From: JAVJSU01 sp040219275
GTDB taxonomy: Bacteria; Chloroflexota; Anaerolineae; Aggregatilineales; Phototrophicaceae
Direction of reading: 5' to 3'
Length of the DNA: 64,000 bases
NCBI GenBank assembly: GCA_040219275.1
Contig: JAVJSU010000043.1
Span: forward strand, 20,190 to 84,189
Shown: one piece after another, positions 10,101 to 17,972 of the stretch
How the letters are laid out: each line of letters begins with the position of its first letter
Position numbering within the stretch: the first letter of the stretch is position 1
Program-made: the position numbers and the translations under genes
The notes under the pieces: generated by a model
What the model saw: only the letters and a program-made list of their open reading frames with translations
Database searches by the model: none
Told to the model about the DNA's origin: nothing

Positions 10101-10276
10101 TCGGCTTTATGCTGGAATTGCCGGATTTAGACTCCGATTTTATGTCCCTGCGTTTTCAACCCATGTACGAAGAACTCAAAACACAGCTTGATATTGACCC
10201 GTTGGAAGCCGCTTTTGCACACGGACGCACCTTCGAACTCGATACCGTTTTCCGAAATGCACTCAATAACGTGTGA
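7139..10276 (+). CDS. Ser/Thr protein kinase-AAA ATPase-TPR signalling protein, 1045 aa
   Basis: The N-terminus is a Hanks-type kinase with glycine loop GVGGMGTVY at 20-28, Lys42 in VALK, HRDLKPANVL near 150, DFG near 170 and an APE block. From about residue 300 follows a STAND/AAA-like ATPase with Walker A GGESGVGKS at about 329-337 and Walker B VVLLEDLQW near 440. The C-terminal third (about 680-960) is a series of TPR repeats such as ALNNLGVVAEMEEDF and CLNNLGTVADSLGEY. The order kinase, ATPase, TPR resembles PknK/adenylate-cyclase-associated signalling proteins. There is no membrane segment, so it should be cytosolic. The ATG has no clear Shine-Dalgarno sequence. It is followed by a lone receiver protein, but a 210-bp gap makes co-transcription uncertain. 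Confidence 0.9.
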   Translation: MQTASAPQINARYVLQDRIGVGGMGTVYRAQDLLTRVPVALKHVTVSESQSLEFKTISLSSVSGQVDLRLALAQEFKTLASLRHPHIISVLDYGFDTAGIPYYTMELLENSQNFLRAMRGRSPEEKIDLINQVLQALSYLHRRGIIHRDLKPANVLVVNHQAKVLDFGLAVARDYKNPAQDKIVGTLAYMAPEVLQDGYISEASDLFAVGMMTYELFAGYYPFKTSDIPHLIRQLLAAPPDVEQLNISPAFKAVLCKLLEHSPQRRYQDAAQVVTDLRHAFGLPTPEETITIRESFLQAAQFVGREAEMSSLSTALKHTKNMQGSAWLIGGESGVGKSRLLDELRTLALVEGAITLRGQSVSGGGLPYRLWRESMRLLILLTTISDVEAGILKEIVPDISDLLNRPVPDVPALDGKASQQRLVLTITEVFRRQTQPIVVLLEDLQWSIESLEPLKQIIQFIDTLPVLIVATFRDDERQDLPDILPDMKWIKLNRLSKSAIAQLSESMLGEIGKSRAIVDLLQRETEGNTFFIIEVVRVLAEDAGNLENIGVMTLPTSVVVGGINAVIRRRLNRIPQADQPMLKLAAVVGRQLDLAVLEHLRGDVDLGRWLSVCESAAVLGVYDGIWQFTHDKLREALIVDLTADEIIDFNAQVAQAVESLYPNDDDRAIALAEHWFAAQVPEKVGHYAVISGERLLGLSAYLQGRELLNRALGLLPEGRHNHIRRSLLNLLGEFEGRLGNYPLAISLYNDSLELANAYSDPSGISEVLNGLAFVEYLADDFEQARVHSEAALMLAQSAQDDKNSGRALNNLGVVAEMEEDFIIAREFYRQSLMIFQNLGDKRGEASCLNNLGTVADSLGEYAESRDYYQHSLKICREINYSFGVAVLLNNLGVVTERLNDYTAAHYYYTEGLRITRDIADRRGTAHCLANRVFTAIKLGKITEARTSLRESILLTQIIETRYILPHVLMGIARLYLHDGTIEASAELLGFMLELPDLDSDFMSLRFQPMYEELKTQLDIDPLEAAFAHGRTFELDTVFRNALNNV

Positions 10277-10486
10277 TTTCATTTTTTGCCACAACCGATA
10301 TCGCCTCCGAAAAGTTTCCATTTTGAGCGTAAAATCCTTGCTTTAATTGTCTCCACACGTTTAATTAATTCTAAATTTGTGATATGTAAATTGTAAATTT
10401 ATGCGTAAGATCGAGAAACATGACTAAAATTAAGATTGACTTCGTTTAAGATATAAAAGAATTGTTAGATTTCGGGGCAACGCACT

Positions 10487-10864
10487 GTGGCATTAAAAGT
10501 ACTCGTGGTAGATGACCAACCCGGTATCGTTCAGGTATTAGGGATTATTTTGCAAAGAGCCGGCTACGAGCCACTTTTTGCAATCAATGGGCGCGAGGCG
10601 CTAGAGATCATCAACCGTGAACGTCCGCATGTGGTCATCCTTGATGATATGCTCCCTGGCGAACCTGACGGCGGCGACGTGTGCCTGATCCTCAAGGAGA
10701 ATCACAAAACACGCCACATTCCCGTCATCATGCACAGCGCCGGAATGCGGATTCAAAGCGCGTCGTTCCTCAGTCACATCGGGGCAGATGCGGCATTGCA
10801 GAAGCCCTGCCCACCAAGACGCATCCTAGAAACCATCGAAGCCTGCCTAAATGAGCGTGTCTAA
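10487..10864 (+). CDS. Single-domain response regulator (CheY-like receiver)
   Basis: A 125-residue receiver with no output domain. Acidic residues Asp9/Asp10, phospho-acceptor Asp53 (ILDDMLPGE), Ser84 in MHSAG and Lys106 in LQKP match the CheY active site. It has a GTG start; the best upstream signal is CGGGGCAA. The nearest signalling gene is the kinase-ATPase-TPR gene upstream, while a receiver-histidine kinase lies 5 kb downstream; neither is a demonstrated partner. It probably relays phosphate or binds a target protein directly. Confidence 0.88.
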   Translation: MALKVLVVDDQPGIVQVLGIILQRAGYEPLFAINGREALEIINRERPHVVILDDMLPGEPDGGDVCLILKENHKTRHIPVIMHSAGMRIQSASFLSHIGADAALQKPCPPRRILETIEACLNERV

Positions 10865-10948
10865 CGCTCTAGTTTTGCATCCTTCGCCTAAACCCCTGAG
10901 TTCTGCTGGTAAATCTTCAAAATTATAACTTTCTTACGACCTCTCACG

Positions 10949-10954
10949 TATAAT
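10949..10954 (+). promoter_or_regulatory. -10 box, DUF1232 gene
   Basis: A perfect TATAAT lies about 95 bp before the DUF1232 start. The -35 region is weak, so this is a modest promoter call. Confidence 0.35.
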
Positions 10955-11048
10955 AGATGTGTTGAAGGTTCACTTCATCGCCCCACCACACCGCAAAACC
11001 CGGACTATCAACACAATCTAATCAACTGGTACAGAAAGCAAAACGTGT

Positions 11049-11324
11049 ATGCAACGCGTATTTAAAGACATGATGGTACTCTTCCTCGGTGCATTCTCAC
11101 TGATCTATTTGATGTATCCGTCATTTGGAATGTTTGAACTCATACCGGATGCCATTCCGCTGATCGGCAGTATCGACGAAGCCGGTGCGACCATCCTGCT
11201 GATGAATGTGCTGAATTACTACAATATCGACGTGACCAACCTGTTTGATAATCAACGCCGCAAAAAACGCTCGAACAGCCTGCCCGCGCCAAAATCTAAC
11301 CAACGCAACCCCGACGATCAATAA
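11049..11324 (+). CDS. DUF1232 (YkvA-like) small membrane protein
   Basis: The 91-residue protein has an N-terminal hydrophobic segment (MVLFLGAFSLIYLMYPS), then ELIPDAIPLIGSIDEAGATILL, the proline- and acid-marked core of DUF1232 proteins, then a short basic and Pro/Ser-rich tail. Family members are small membrane proteins of poorly known role. A TATAAT box at 10949-10954 lies about 95 bp upstream. It probably forms its own transcript; the following lipoprotein gene begins 105 bp downstream. Confidence 0.7.
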   Translation: MQRVFKDMMVLFLGAFSLIYLMYPSFGMFELIPDAIPLIGSIDEAGATILLMNVLNYYNIDVTNLFDNQRRKKRSNSLPAPKSNQRNPDDQ

Positions 11325-11428
11325 ACGATTCTTTATTGCCCTTGTCCGCACACGCAGAACCGTTTACAGTTTGACTGGGAAAATCAGCCAGAATTCACAC
11401 AGTTTTAGATAGACGAGGGAGTGCTAAT

Positions 11429-12088
11429 TTGAACGTGTTTCAGCTTTCACACGGATGGCGCGTGTTGCTTCTCATCGTTATCTTCATCCTGAGCGGCATC
11501 CTCAGCGCCTGCAATTTGAACACCACGCCGGATGAACAGGTCGAACCTATCAACACAGAAACCCCGACCCTACCGCCAAGCCCAACCTTTACCCTGACTC
11601 CATTGCCCATCATTCCAGCATCCGCCACGCCGATTGTCGATAGCGCCCCTACATTAATCCCATTGACCACGCAGAGCAGTGTGCAAACGGATGACGGTGT
11701 TGTTCCTGTCGGTCAGCGTGTGGATACCACAGCAACCGCCAATGTCGGCAGTTCCGGCGGCAACGTAACCACCAATAATACGGAGTCGGACACCACCGGC
11801 ACGCCAACCGGGTCCTTTCCAGCGACCTTCTCGGATCGCTACACCGCTACCGTCGGCGCGGGACGTACTCTGCTGGTCAATTATCTGGTGGAATTACGTG
11901 AATCCGGAGTCGGGAGCGTGTTCTTCGTGGTGCGTGATCCCAATGGCGATGAAGTGACGCGCTGGGTCATCACCGAAAGCGCCGAAGAGACCGAAGAAAT
12001 TCCCGTCGAGATCGGCGGCGAATATGAGATTCTGGTCGCGTTCGAGAATCTGCGCGGCTACTACAGCGTGGATTTTGATACAGAATAG
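11429..12088 (+). CDS. Predicted lipoprotein, 219 aa
   Basis: An N-terminal hydrophobic segment ends in the lipobox LSAC, so the mature protein should be lipid-anchored at that Cys. A Thr/Pro-rich linker (PTLPPSPTFTLTPLP and similar) runs to about residue 75, and a Thr/Asn/Gly-rich stretch to about 125. The C-terminal 85 residues (YTATVGAGRTLLVNYLVEL onward) look like a compact beta-rich domain with YEILVAF near the end. The start is a TTG behind GAGGGAG at seven-base spacing; a GTG two codons later is possible. The function is unknown; it is a surface-exposed protein by architecture. Confidence 0.6.
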   Translation: MNVFQLSHGWRVLLLIVIFILSGILSACNLNTTPDEQVEPINTETPTLPPSPTFTLTPLPIIPASATPIVDSAPTLIPLTTQSSVQTDDGVVPVGQRVDTTATANVGSSGGNVTTNNTESDTTGTPTGSFPATFSDRYTATVGAGRTLLVNYLVELRESGVGSVFFVVRDPNGDEVTRWVITESAEETEEIPVEIGGEYEILVAFENLRGYYSVDFDTE

Positions 12089-12112
12089 CGACCTGTTTGT
12101 TTATGCTGACGG

Positions 12113-12122
12113 GTGCTATAAT
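12113..12122 (+). promoter_or_regulatory. Extended -10 promoter before Fes-like esterase
   Basis: TGCTATAAT, an extended -10 box, lies about 75 bp before the esterase start. Just downstream, TACGGG and CCCGTA form a small inverted repeat in the 5' leader (about 12133-12163). The -35 match is poor, as expected for extended -10 promoters. Confidence 0.4.
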
Positions 12123-12196
12123 AGCGGGCGGCTACGGGTTATTTAGGGTCATAAAAGCCCGTAAATGTGTAATAATAGAAGTCGGGGTTTCTAAAC

Positions 12197-13507
12197 ATGC
12201 CGGACAAAACGATTTACGAAAGCCCGCGGATCAAGAGGCTTCTGGATGATCTGCAACAACCGCTCAACGTTCACGGGGAGATCATCGCTCAATTCTGGGA
12301 GGAAATGAAAGCCGGCGATGTCCCTTTTTTTGAGCCGTATGAAATCCCCGATGACGAACACATCCTCGTAACCTTTCTTTATGAGGGTGACGAGACCACG
12401 AAAACGGTGAACCTCGGCGCAAATTTCATGGGGCGGATGGATGACGACCCCATCAATTGGGTTATGCACCATATCCCGGATACGAACATCTGGTATTGGA
12501 CGGAAAAAATCGCCAGAGATTTACGCACCGGGTACTTCATCACACCCAATCATCCCGCTCCCGAAAATCTCGATTCGCCGGAAAAAAGACACGCATTTCT
12601 CAAAGCCATTTGCCTGCCTGATCCGTTAAATAAAAAGGTGTTCAAGCGTCCACTGCATTCGGGTCAATTGCAGGGTGAGAACGCAACTGTTCTACAGTCT
12701 ATCTTTGAAGCACCGGATGCGATACCAGAAACCTATGCCACACAACGCGCAGGAATTGCAAAAGGCACGCTGACAAAACATAATTTGACAGGTCAATTTT
12801 ATGCCTATGAGCATGTCTTCTGGGTATACACACCGCCAAATTATGACCCCCAACGCGCTGAACCGTATCCACTCTTATTTGTGTTTGATGGGTATTTATA
12901 TCTGGAAGCCATTCAACTGCCCACCATTTTGGATAATCTTCTGTCTGAAGGGAAAATACCGCCCCTCATTTGCGTGATGCTCAATAGCGAACCCGACAAT
13001 CGCTCTAAAGAACTAATGCCCAATGAAATCCTACACCGTGCCATTCAGGATGACTGGATTCCCTTCGTCCAGCATACCTATCATATATGCACCGATCCGG
13101 CACACAACATCATCGGTGGCATGAGTCTTGGCGGGCTTGCCGCGGCTTGGAATGCTTTCAAAAATCCGCACATCTTCGGCAATGTGCTATCGCAATCCGG
13201 CTCATTCTGGTGGTTTCCTGCAACCAACAACCCGCAATTAAGCGACCCTGATGATCGTGAAGAAGGCTGGCTCATCCGCCAATTTGCCTATCGTGAAAAA
13301 CTAAAGATGAAATTTTATCTGGATGTTGGACGTTATGAACACGACGGTGAAGGCTGGAGTCACCGGAATTTGAATCGCCATATGCGCGATGTCTTGATCG
13401 CAAAGGGCTATCCGGTGACGTATCAGGAATATGTCGGTTACCATGACCATATCTGGTGGCAACTCACCATCGTGGACGGGCTACTCGCGTTGTTCAATGA
13501 TGGATAG
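12197..13507 (+). CDS. Enterochelin-esterase-like (Fes/IroD-type) alpha/beta hydrolase
   Basis: A 436-residue protein with an N-terminal beta-rich domain like that of Fes (DUF3327; GDVPFFEPYEIPDDEH, FLYEGDETTKTV, NWVMHHIP, YWTEKI) and a C-terminal esterase domain. The latter has LLFVFDGYLY, nucleophile Ser310 in GGMSLGG, a candidate acid in LDVGRYEHDGEG and His in GYHDHIWW. Fes enzymes hydrolyse ferric enterobactin after import; relatives cleave other esters. No siderophore synthesis or receptor genes are nearby, and the FepC-like ATPase is 6 kb away, so the natural substrate is open. It has no signal peptide, so cytosolic action is expected. It is tail-to-tail with the serine dehydratase gene. 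Confidence 0.8.
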   Translation: MPDKTIYESPRIKRLLDDLQQPLNVHGEIIAQFWEEMKAGDVPFFEPYEIPDDEHILVTFLYEGDETTKTVNLGANFMGRMDDDPINWVMHHIPDTNIWYWTEKIARDLRTGYFITPNHPAPENLDSPEKRHAFLKAICLPDPLNKKVFKRPLHSGQLQGENATVLQSIFEAPDAIPETYATQRAGIAKGTLTKHNLTGQFYAYEHVFWVYTPPNYDPQRAEPYPLLFVFDGYLYLEAIQLPTILDNLLSEGKIPPLICVMLNSEPDNRSKELMPNEILHRAIQDDWIPFVQHTYHICTDPAHNIIGGMSLGGLAAAWNAFKNPHIFGNVLSQSGSFWWFPATNNPQLSDPDDREEGWLIRQFAYREKLKMKFYLDVGRYEHDGEGWSHRNLNRHMRDVLIAKGYPVTYQEYVGYHDHIWWQLTIVDGLLALFNDG

Positions 13508-13517
13508 CGGCGCTTCC

Positions 13518-14936
13518 TCAACACTCAATCACATTCACCGGAATATGAAACGCCAGCCCACCCTCGGAGGTTTCTTTATACTTGTCGTTCATATCCAGCG
13601 CCGTCTGCCACATCGTCTTGATGACCATATCCAGCGAGACTTTGGCATGTTGCGGTATGCTGACCAGCGCCAGATTCGCGGCGGTCACGGCTTTCATCGC
13701 GCCCATCGCGTTGCGCTCAATACACGGGATTTGCACCAGCCCACCAATCGGATCACACGTCAGCCCCAGATGATGCTCCATTGCAATCTCCGCCGCCATG
13801 AGTGCCTGCCCCGCCGAACCGCCCAGACATTCCGTGAGTGCCGCCGCCGCCATCGCCGACGATACACCAATCTCCGCCTGACAGCCTCCCAGCGCCGCCG
13901 AGATGGTCGCCCCTTTTTTGAATAAACTGCCGATTTCCCCCGCCACTAGCAAAAAGCGCAAAATGTCCTCATCCGTCGCATCATAAAAGGCGACGTAATA
14001 CATCAACACTGCCGGAAGCACCCCCGCCGCGCCATTGGTCGGCGCAGTGACGACCCGCCCGAATGCCGCATTTTCTTCATTCACCGCCAGCGCAAAACAG
14101 CTAATCCACTTGACCACTTCCTGAAAGCCATACTGACGCGCACGGATCAACGCCAGCCATGAATCGCGCCCATCATAGTCCGCGTCACCGATCAGCTTGC
14201 GGTGCATATTCGGCGCACGGCGTTGCACCTCTAATCCACCGGGTAACTCGCCATCGGTGTGGCATCCGCGATAAATACAGCTAACCATCGCCTCCCAGAT
14301 CGCCAGCAATCCCGCCCGAATTTCGGCATCATCCCGCCACACGCGCTCGTTTTCCCACACCATTTCCCAGATCGCGAAATCATGTTCTGTACAATGCGCC
14401 TGCACATCCTCCGCACAATCACACGGATGCGGCAGAGTCACATCAATTTCATCAATGCCTTCTGCTTCCCGCTCACTGACCACAAACCCGCCCCCGACAG
14501 AATAATACGTCCGGCTGATTGTCGTTTGATCGTCCAGCAGGGCATTAAACCGGATGCCATTGGGATGAAAGGGGAGGGTCTTATCCAGATGATAGACCAG
14601 ATCCGTATCCGGCTGAAACGGCACGGATTTACGACCCGCTAAATTCAGAAATCCATCTGCACGCGTAGTCGTCAATAAATTGGGGATTTGCGCCACATCA
14701 CACGTCACCGGATTTTCCCCACGCAAGCCCATAATCACGGCGCGTCCCGTACCATGCCCTCTGCCAGTTTTCGCCAGTGAGCCATACAGATCAATCGTCA
14801 CCTGCCTGATCGCGTCAAAGTGACCGAGCGTGTCGAGTTCTCTTAAAAATCGTTCCGCCGCCCGCCACGGTCCCATGGTGTGCGAACTAGAGGGACCTAC
14901 ACCTATTTTCATCATGTCAAATACGCTAATACGCAT
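13518..14936 (-). CDS. sdaA: L-serine ammonia-lyase, iron-sulfur dependent, single chain
   Basis: This enzyme converts L-serine to pyruvate and ammonia using a [4Fe-4S] cluster. The N-terminus MRISVFDMMKIGVGPSSSHT is the beta-domain signature, and the C-terminal half holds GGCQAEIGV and GLTCDPIGGLVQIPCIERN, giving the three Cys cluster ligands. The length (472 residues) matches the fused single-chain type rather than the separate SdaAA/SdaAB pair. I start at the ATG at 14936, preceded by AAGGGTGG, rather than at an upstream TTG at 14960. The gene stands alone between the esterase and a 490-bp intergenic region. Confidence 0.93.
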   Translation of the reverse strand: MRISVFDMMKIGVGPSSSHTMGPWRAAERFLRELDTLGHFDAIRQVTIDLYGSLAKTGRGHGTGRAVIMGLRGENPVTCDVAQIPNLLTTTRADGFLNLAGRKSVPFQPDTDLVYHLDKTLPFHPNGIRFNALLDDQTTISRTYYSVGGGFVVSEREAEGIDEIDVTLPHPCDCAEDVQAHCTEHDFAIWEMVWENERVWRDDAEIRAGLLAIWEAMVSCIYRGCHTDGELPGGLEVQRRAPNMHRKLIGDADYDGRDSWLALIRARQYGFQEVVKWISCFALAVNEENAAFGRVVTAPTNGAAGVLPAVLMYYVAFYDATDEDILRFLLVAGEIGSLFKKGATISAALGGCQAEIGVSSAMAAAALTECLGGSAGQALMAAEIAMEHHLGLTCDPIGGLVQIPCIERNAMGAMKAVTAANLALVSIPQHAKVSLDMVIKTMWQTALDMNDKYKETSEGGLAFHIPVNVIEC

Positions 14937-15424
14937 TATTTGCCACCCTTTATGTGTCAATCAAAAAAGTATTTTTCGTAATCATATCCAACCCCATGCA
15001 CTTATGCGCGTGTTTTGATAAAGTTATTTTCTTTAATGTTTTGAAAAGGATAGAGAAAGTCCCCCCTCTATAATCTCGCGAACTAAAGGTCGTCCCACTG
15101 CGTAAGGGGAGACTTGTTCCCCTTCATTGCGAAGCGGGGAAGGGGCTAGGGGATGGGGAAACTGCTCAAACTCAAGCAACAGTTACAAAGTATTTTATAA
15201 GAAAAATTCACTCTGCACCCGAACGTCAACACTTAACGCAAAAAACGCACATCCGCGCTCATTACACCATTTCTGCCCATTTTTAGCTCAGAGTATAGAG
15301 AATGGAATGTGATAGCCAGTAAAGAGTAACATAAGACAATTCTTAATTTTTACAATATTAATTGTATTTCAAGTTTTTTGCTGTATCCTTAATATAAGAA
15401 GGTTTATACCTGTCTGGAGAGACT
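14937..15424. other. Intergenic region holding a dispersed palindromic element
   Basis: This gap separates divergent genes. It contains the family-A element at about 15056-15160 (separate entry) and otherwise AT-rich sequence where the divergent promoters should lie. I see no convincing ORF or RNA gene. A GGAGAGACT ribosome binding site sits directly before 15425. Confidence 0.5.
15056..15160. repeat. Dispersed palindromic element, family A
   Basis: It begins AAAGTCCCCCCTCTATAATC and ends with GCGAAGCGGGGAAGGGGC followed by TAGGGGATGGGG. The same wording recurs at 31421-31483 (with the ATTATAGAGGGGG part inverted), 57967-58014 and, unexpectedly, inside a coding sequence at 42150-42197. The C-rich and G-rich arms can pair, so it behaves like a REP/MITE-type element. 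Confidence 0.6.
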
Positions 15425-16585
15425 ATGGTTTACGTATCCACCGCGGAACAAGCGGATCTTGGCGCTGACACTATGAAAGCACACCTCCTAATCGTTGATG
15501 ATGACCCCGATAATTGCTTTCTTTTGGAACAAATGCTCAAAAAACAATATCGCGTTACCTCGGTGAATAGTGGCGAGGAAGCCCTCAGTCATCTGGAGGA
15601 AACACGCTTTGATGCTGTCTTGCTTGATATTATGATGCCAAAAATGAACGGCATGGAATTGCTTAAGCTCATCCGTGAGCAGGTGGAGATCATGACTCTG
15701 CCGATTATTATGGTGTCTGCATTATCCGATAGCAAACATATCGCTGACGGGCTAAAACTCGGCGCGAATGATTACATCACCAAGCCAATTGACCGTCAAA
15801 TTGCGATGGCACGTATCGAAACCCAACTGACACTCAAGCGACTACAAGACAAGCATGAACAAACTATCGTGGAACTCAGCAATGCACAGATGATCCGTGA
15901 TCGGATTTTCCGCGTCGCATCGCACGATTTGAAGAATCCACTGGCAAATATCCGTATGGCGGAATTTGTCCTGCGCGATTGCATGACCGATGATCCGGTT
16001 GCAACACAGATGATGGATACCGTCAGTGTGTCGTTGGATGCCATGCAGGAAGTCATCGAAGACTTGATGGATGTCGTCGTGTTGCAAAGTGGCAAAATTG
16101 ATCTGGAAATGAAAGATGTGGTCGTCGAGCAGATCGTCTACAACTCGGCTATCCAATACAACATCAGCACCGCCCAAAAGAACATCGCTCTGCGGATCGA
16201 AGATACCAAAGCAACCGTCGTCGCTGATCCTGCCCGCCTGACACAGGTGGTCAACAATCTGCTCAGCAACGCCATCAAATACAGCCCACAACACACCACC
16301 ATTTCCCTGTGGACGGAAAACATGGGTGATCGTGTCCGGTTAAACATCGCCGATCAAGGACCGGGGATTTTGCCGGAAGAACGCCATTTGCTTTTCACCG
16401 AATTTGGGCGCGTCAGTAACCGACCCACCGCGCAGGAAAACAGCACCGGACTCGGCTTATGGATCGTCAAAAATCTTGTAGAGTTAATGCAAGGGACAGT
16501 GGGTGTGGAATTTCCGGCAGACGGCGGCTCGATCTTCTGGGTAGAGTTTCCGGCTGGCAAAAACAAAAATCAGGACGCGGCGTAA
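15425..16585 (+). CDS. Hybrid receiver-histidine kinase (receiver N-terminal)
   Basis: Residues about 18-135 form a receiver (Asp25-27 acidic cluster, phospho-acceptor Asp68 in LLDIMMPKMNG, Ser98, Lys120). A short coiled linker follows, then a HisKA dimerisation domain with His167 in ASHDLKNPLANI, and an HATPase domain with N-box NNLLSNAIKYSP, G1 IADQGPGI and G2 STGLGLWIVK. It has no membrane segment or sensor domain, so the input must be another protein acting on the receiver. The first ATG has a GGAG site at good spacing. Its last 16 bases overlap the 3' end of the opposite-strand zincin gene. Confidence 0.93.
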   Translation: MVYVSTAEQADLGADTMKAHLLIVDDDPDNCFLLEQMLKKQYRVTSVNSGEEALSHLEETRFDAVLLDIMMPKMNGMELLKLIREQVEIMTLPIIMVSALSDSKHIADGLKLGANDYITKPIDRQIAMARIETQLTLKRLQDKHEQTIVELSNAQMIRDRIFRVASHDLKNPLANIRMAEFVLRDCMTDDPVATQMMDTVSVSLDAMQEVIEDLMDVVVLQSGKIDLEMKDVVVEQIVYNSAIQYNISTAQKNIALRIEDTKATVVADPARLTQVVNNLLSNAIKYSPQHTTISLWTENMGDRVRLNIADQGPGILPEERHLLFTEFGRVSNRPTAQENSTGLGLWIVKNLVELMQGTVGVEFPADGGSIFWVEFPAGKNKNQDAA

Positions 16586-17187
16586 CGTTCATAGATGCGG
16601 AGGCTATCCTCTTCATCACGCACCAATGAATCCGATGGATGGCGTAGGACAACCAGCGTCATCCACAAATCCCCAATCGCACCACCCCCGTTTAAGATCA
16701 CGGCAATCGCAATAAATGTGTGCAAACTATAGGGTGCAATCAGCATCACACCCATGCCCACAAGGGTAATCACCATCACCGGCGCGAGCGCAATCACAAC
16801 AAATTCACCCCGCCGAAAGAGCGCATTATCCGCCGTCGCAAACAGCACATACGGCACTTTGACGATCAACACAGTGAAGGTTTTCATCCCGTAGCGCGGA
16901 CGATGTCCCATCCAGCGGATCGCAACCCCGTGCAACCATTCATGCAACGGAAACACCAGCAACACACCGAACCAGCCCACCCACCATAAAATTTCACCGC
17001 TCGTTTGCGCCCCGCGTATGTCCTGCACCAGTCCCGTCCACCACACCATAAAGAAGAAGAACGGCACCAGCAACACAAACGACAGCACATTCAACCACAG
17101 CAACAACTGTGGCTCGGTCAGGCGCAAATAGCGAACCTCACGGTAATCTTCTGGCAACACATGAATCGGTTCAGGACGATTGAACAC
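16570..17187 (-). CDS. DUF3267-type membrane zincin (putative metallopeptidase)
   Basis: A 205-residue protein with about four or five membrane segments. HEWLH at residues 82-86, at the start of a helix, is an HExxH zinc motif, and NGGGAIGDLWM near residue 170 may supply an acidic third ligand, as in the DUF3267 family of putative membrane zinc peptidases. The family resembles site-2-protease-like folds but substrates are unknown. It is convergent with the receiver-histidine kinase and overlaps it by 16 bp, which suggests compact packing, not functional linkage. Confidence 0.75.
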   Translation of the reverse strand: MFNRPEPIHVLPEDYREVRYLRLTEPQLLLWLNVLSFVLLVPFFFFMVWWTGLVQDIRGAQTSGEILWWVGWFGVLLVFPLHEWLHGVAIRWMGHRPRYGMKTFTVLIVKVPYVLFATADNALFRRGEFVVIALAPVMVITLVGMGVMLIAPYSLHTFIAIAVILNGGGAIGDLWMTLVVLRHPSDSLVRDEEDSLRIYERYAAS

Positions 17188-17474
17188 AACTGTTATACGA
17201 CCTCGCTAATGTTTAAATTGTTTACGGACTTTAAGAAAATAAACGTATGATCTGTAGGGCAACCTATTAGGTTTGAAAAACCCGGTTGTCCACCGATTTT
17301 CGTTATACGTTTAATTTTTTTTAATCTACAAAGGTGGCTATTTCGCCTGAGAGACTCTAAATAGTCCCATTTATGGGGCTTGAACCGGCTAGACGGACGG
17401 CTTTAACCTCCGTCGGACATTCTCTAATTCTCTGTGTTCCCTGTGGCTCTGTGGTGAATTTTTTTAAAACTGTC
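17188..17474. other. Intergenic with a short dispersed palindrome
   Basis: It includes GTAGGGCAACCTATTAGG at 17254-17275, a degenerate family-B repeat, and at about 17430-17461 a CTCTGTGTTCCCTGTGGCTC stretch of the kind often seen as low-complexity intergenic sequence. No ORF is supported. Confidence 0.4.
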
Positions 17475-17840
17475 CTACTCATTCACCGCATCCCGCCAGA
17501 CCGGTGGTGGTGTGATGTGATCCTGCGGACGGTTCCCGGGTGTCGAGCGATTTTCGCTGGTTTGCGTCATTAACGGTTCAACCGTCATCGGATGGTCGCA
17601 CAAAATCTGGCAACTCAGCCGAATCTCTCCCATCAATTCACTTTCAGTCAGGCGCGTATGTTCCGCTTCCGTCATTTTATCCGGCTCACCTTCAACAAAC
17701 TTAACGCGACAGGTCGTACATTTCGCAAATCCACCACAGCGATGCAAAATATCTACGCCATGATCGCGGATCGCCAGCACCAGTCGCTTATCGTCTTTCG
17801 CATCAAATGAATCGCCATTTTTTAAAGTAATTGTCGCCAT
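17475..17840 (-). CDS. [2Fe-2S] plant-type ferredoxin
   Basis: A ferredoxin with ligands Cys35, Cys41 and Cys44 (CGGFAKCTTC) and Cys77 (RLSCQI), spaced like adrenodoxin and plant-type ferredoxins. The core is about 90 residues; a Pro/Thr-rich tail of about 30 residues follows and has no recognisable motif. ATG with GGAGGAGAC upstream. There is no oxidoreductase partner beside it. It is an electron carrier in the cytosol, and the redox partner is unknown. Confidence 0.9.
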   Translation of the reverse strand: MATITLKNGDSFDAKDDKRLVLAIRDHGVDILHRCGGFAKCTTCRVKFVEGEPDKMTEAEHTRLTESELMGEIRLSCQILCDHPMTVEPLMTQTSENRSTPGNRPQDHITPPPVWRDAVNE

Positions 17841-17972
17841 AATTGAAAGTCTCCTCCATTTAATTTCCCTTAAGTGTAACCAACATTACGCATATTGACG
17901 CATTCGCTAAGCCGATTTTCATACAATATCTGTTCTGATACGCTCATCCACGCGTGCCCAAAGCTAAGTTTT

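Noticed and set aside
5517..13507. FepC-like ATPase and Fes-like esterase as parts of one siderophore locus
   Set aside because: They are 6 kb apart on opposite strands with unrelated genes between, and no permease, receptor or siderophore synthesis genes are seen.
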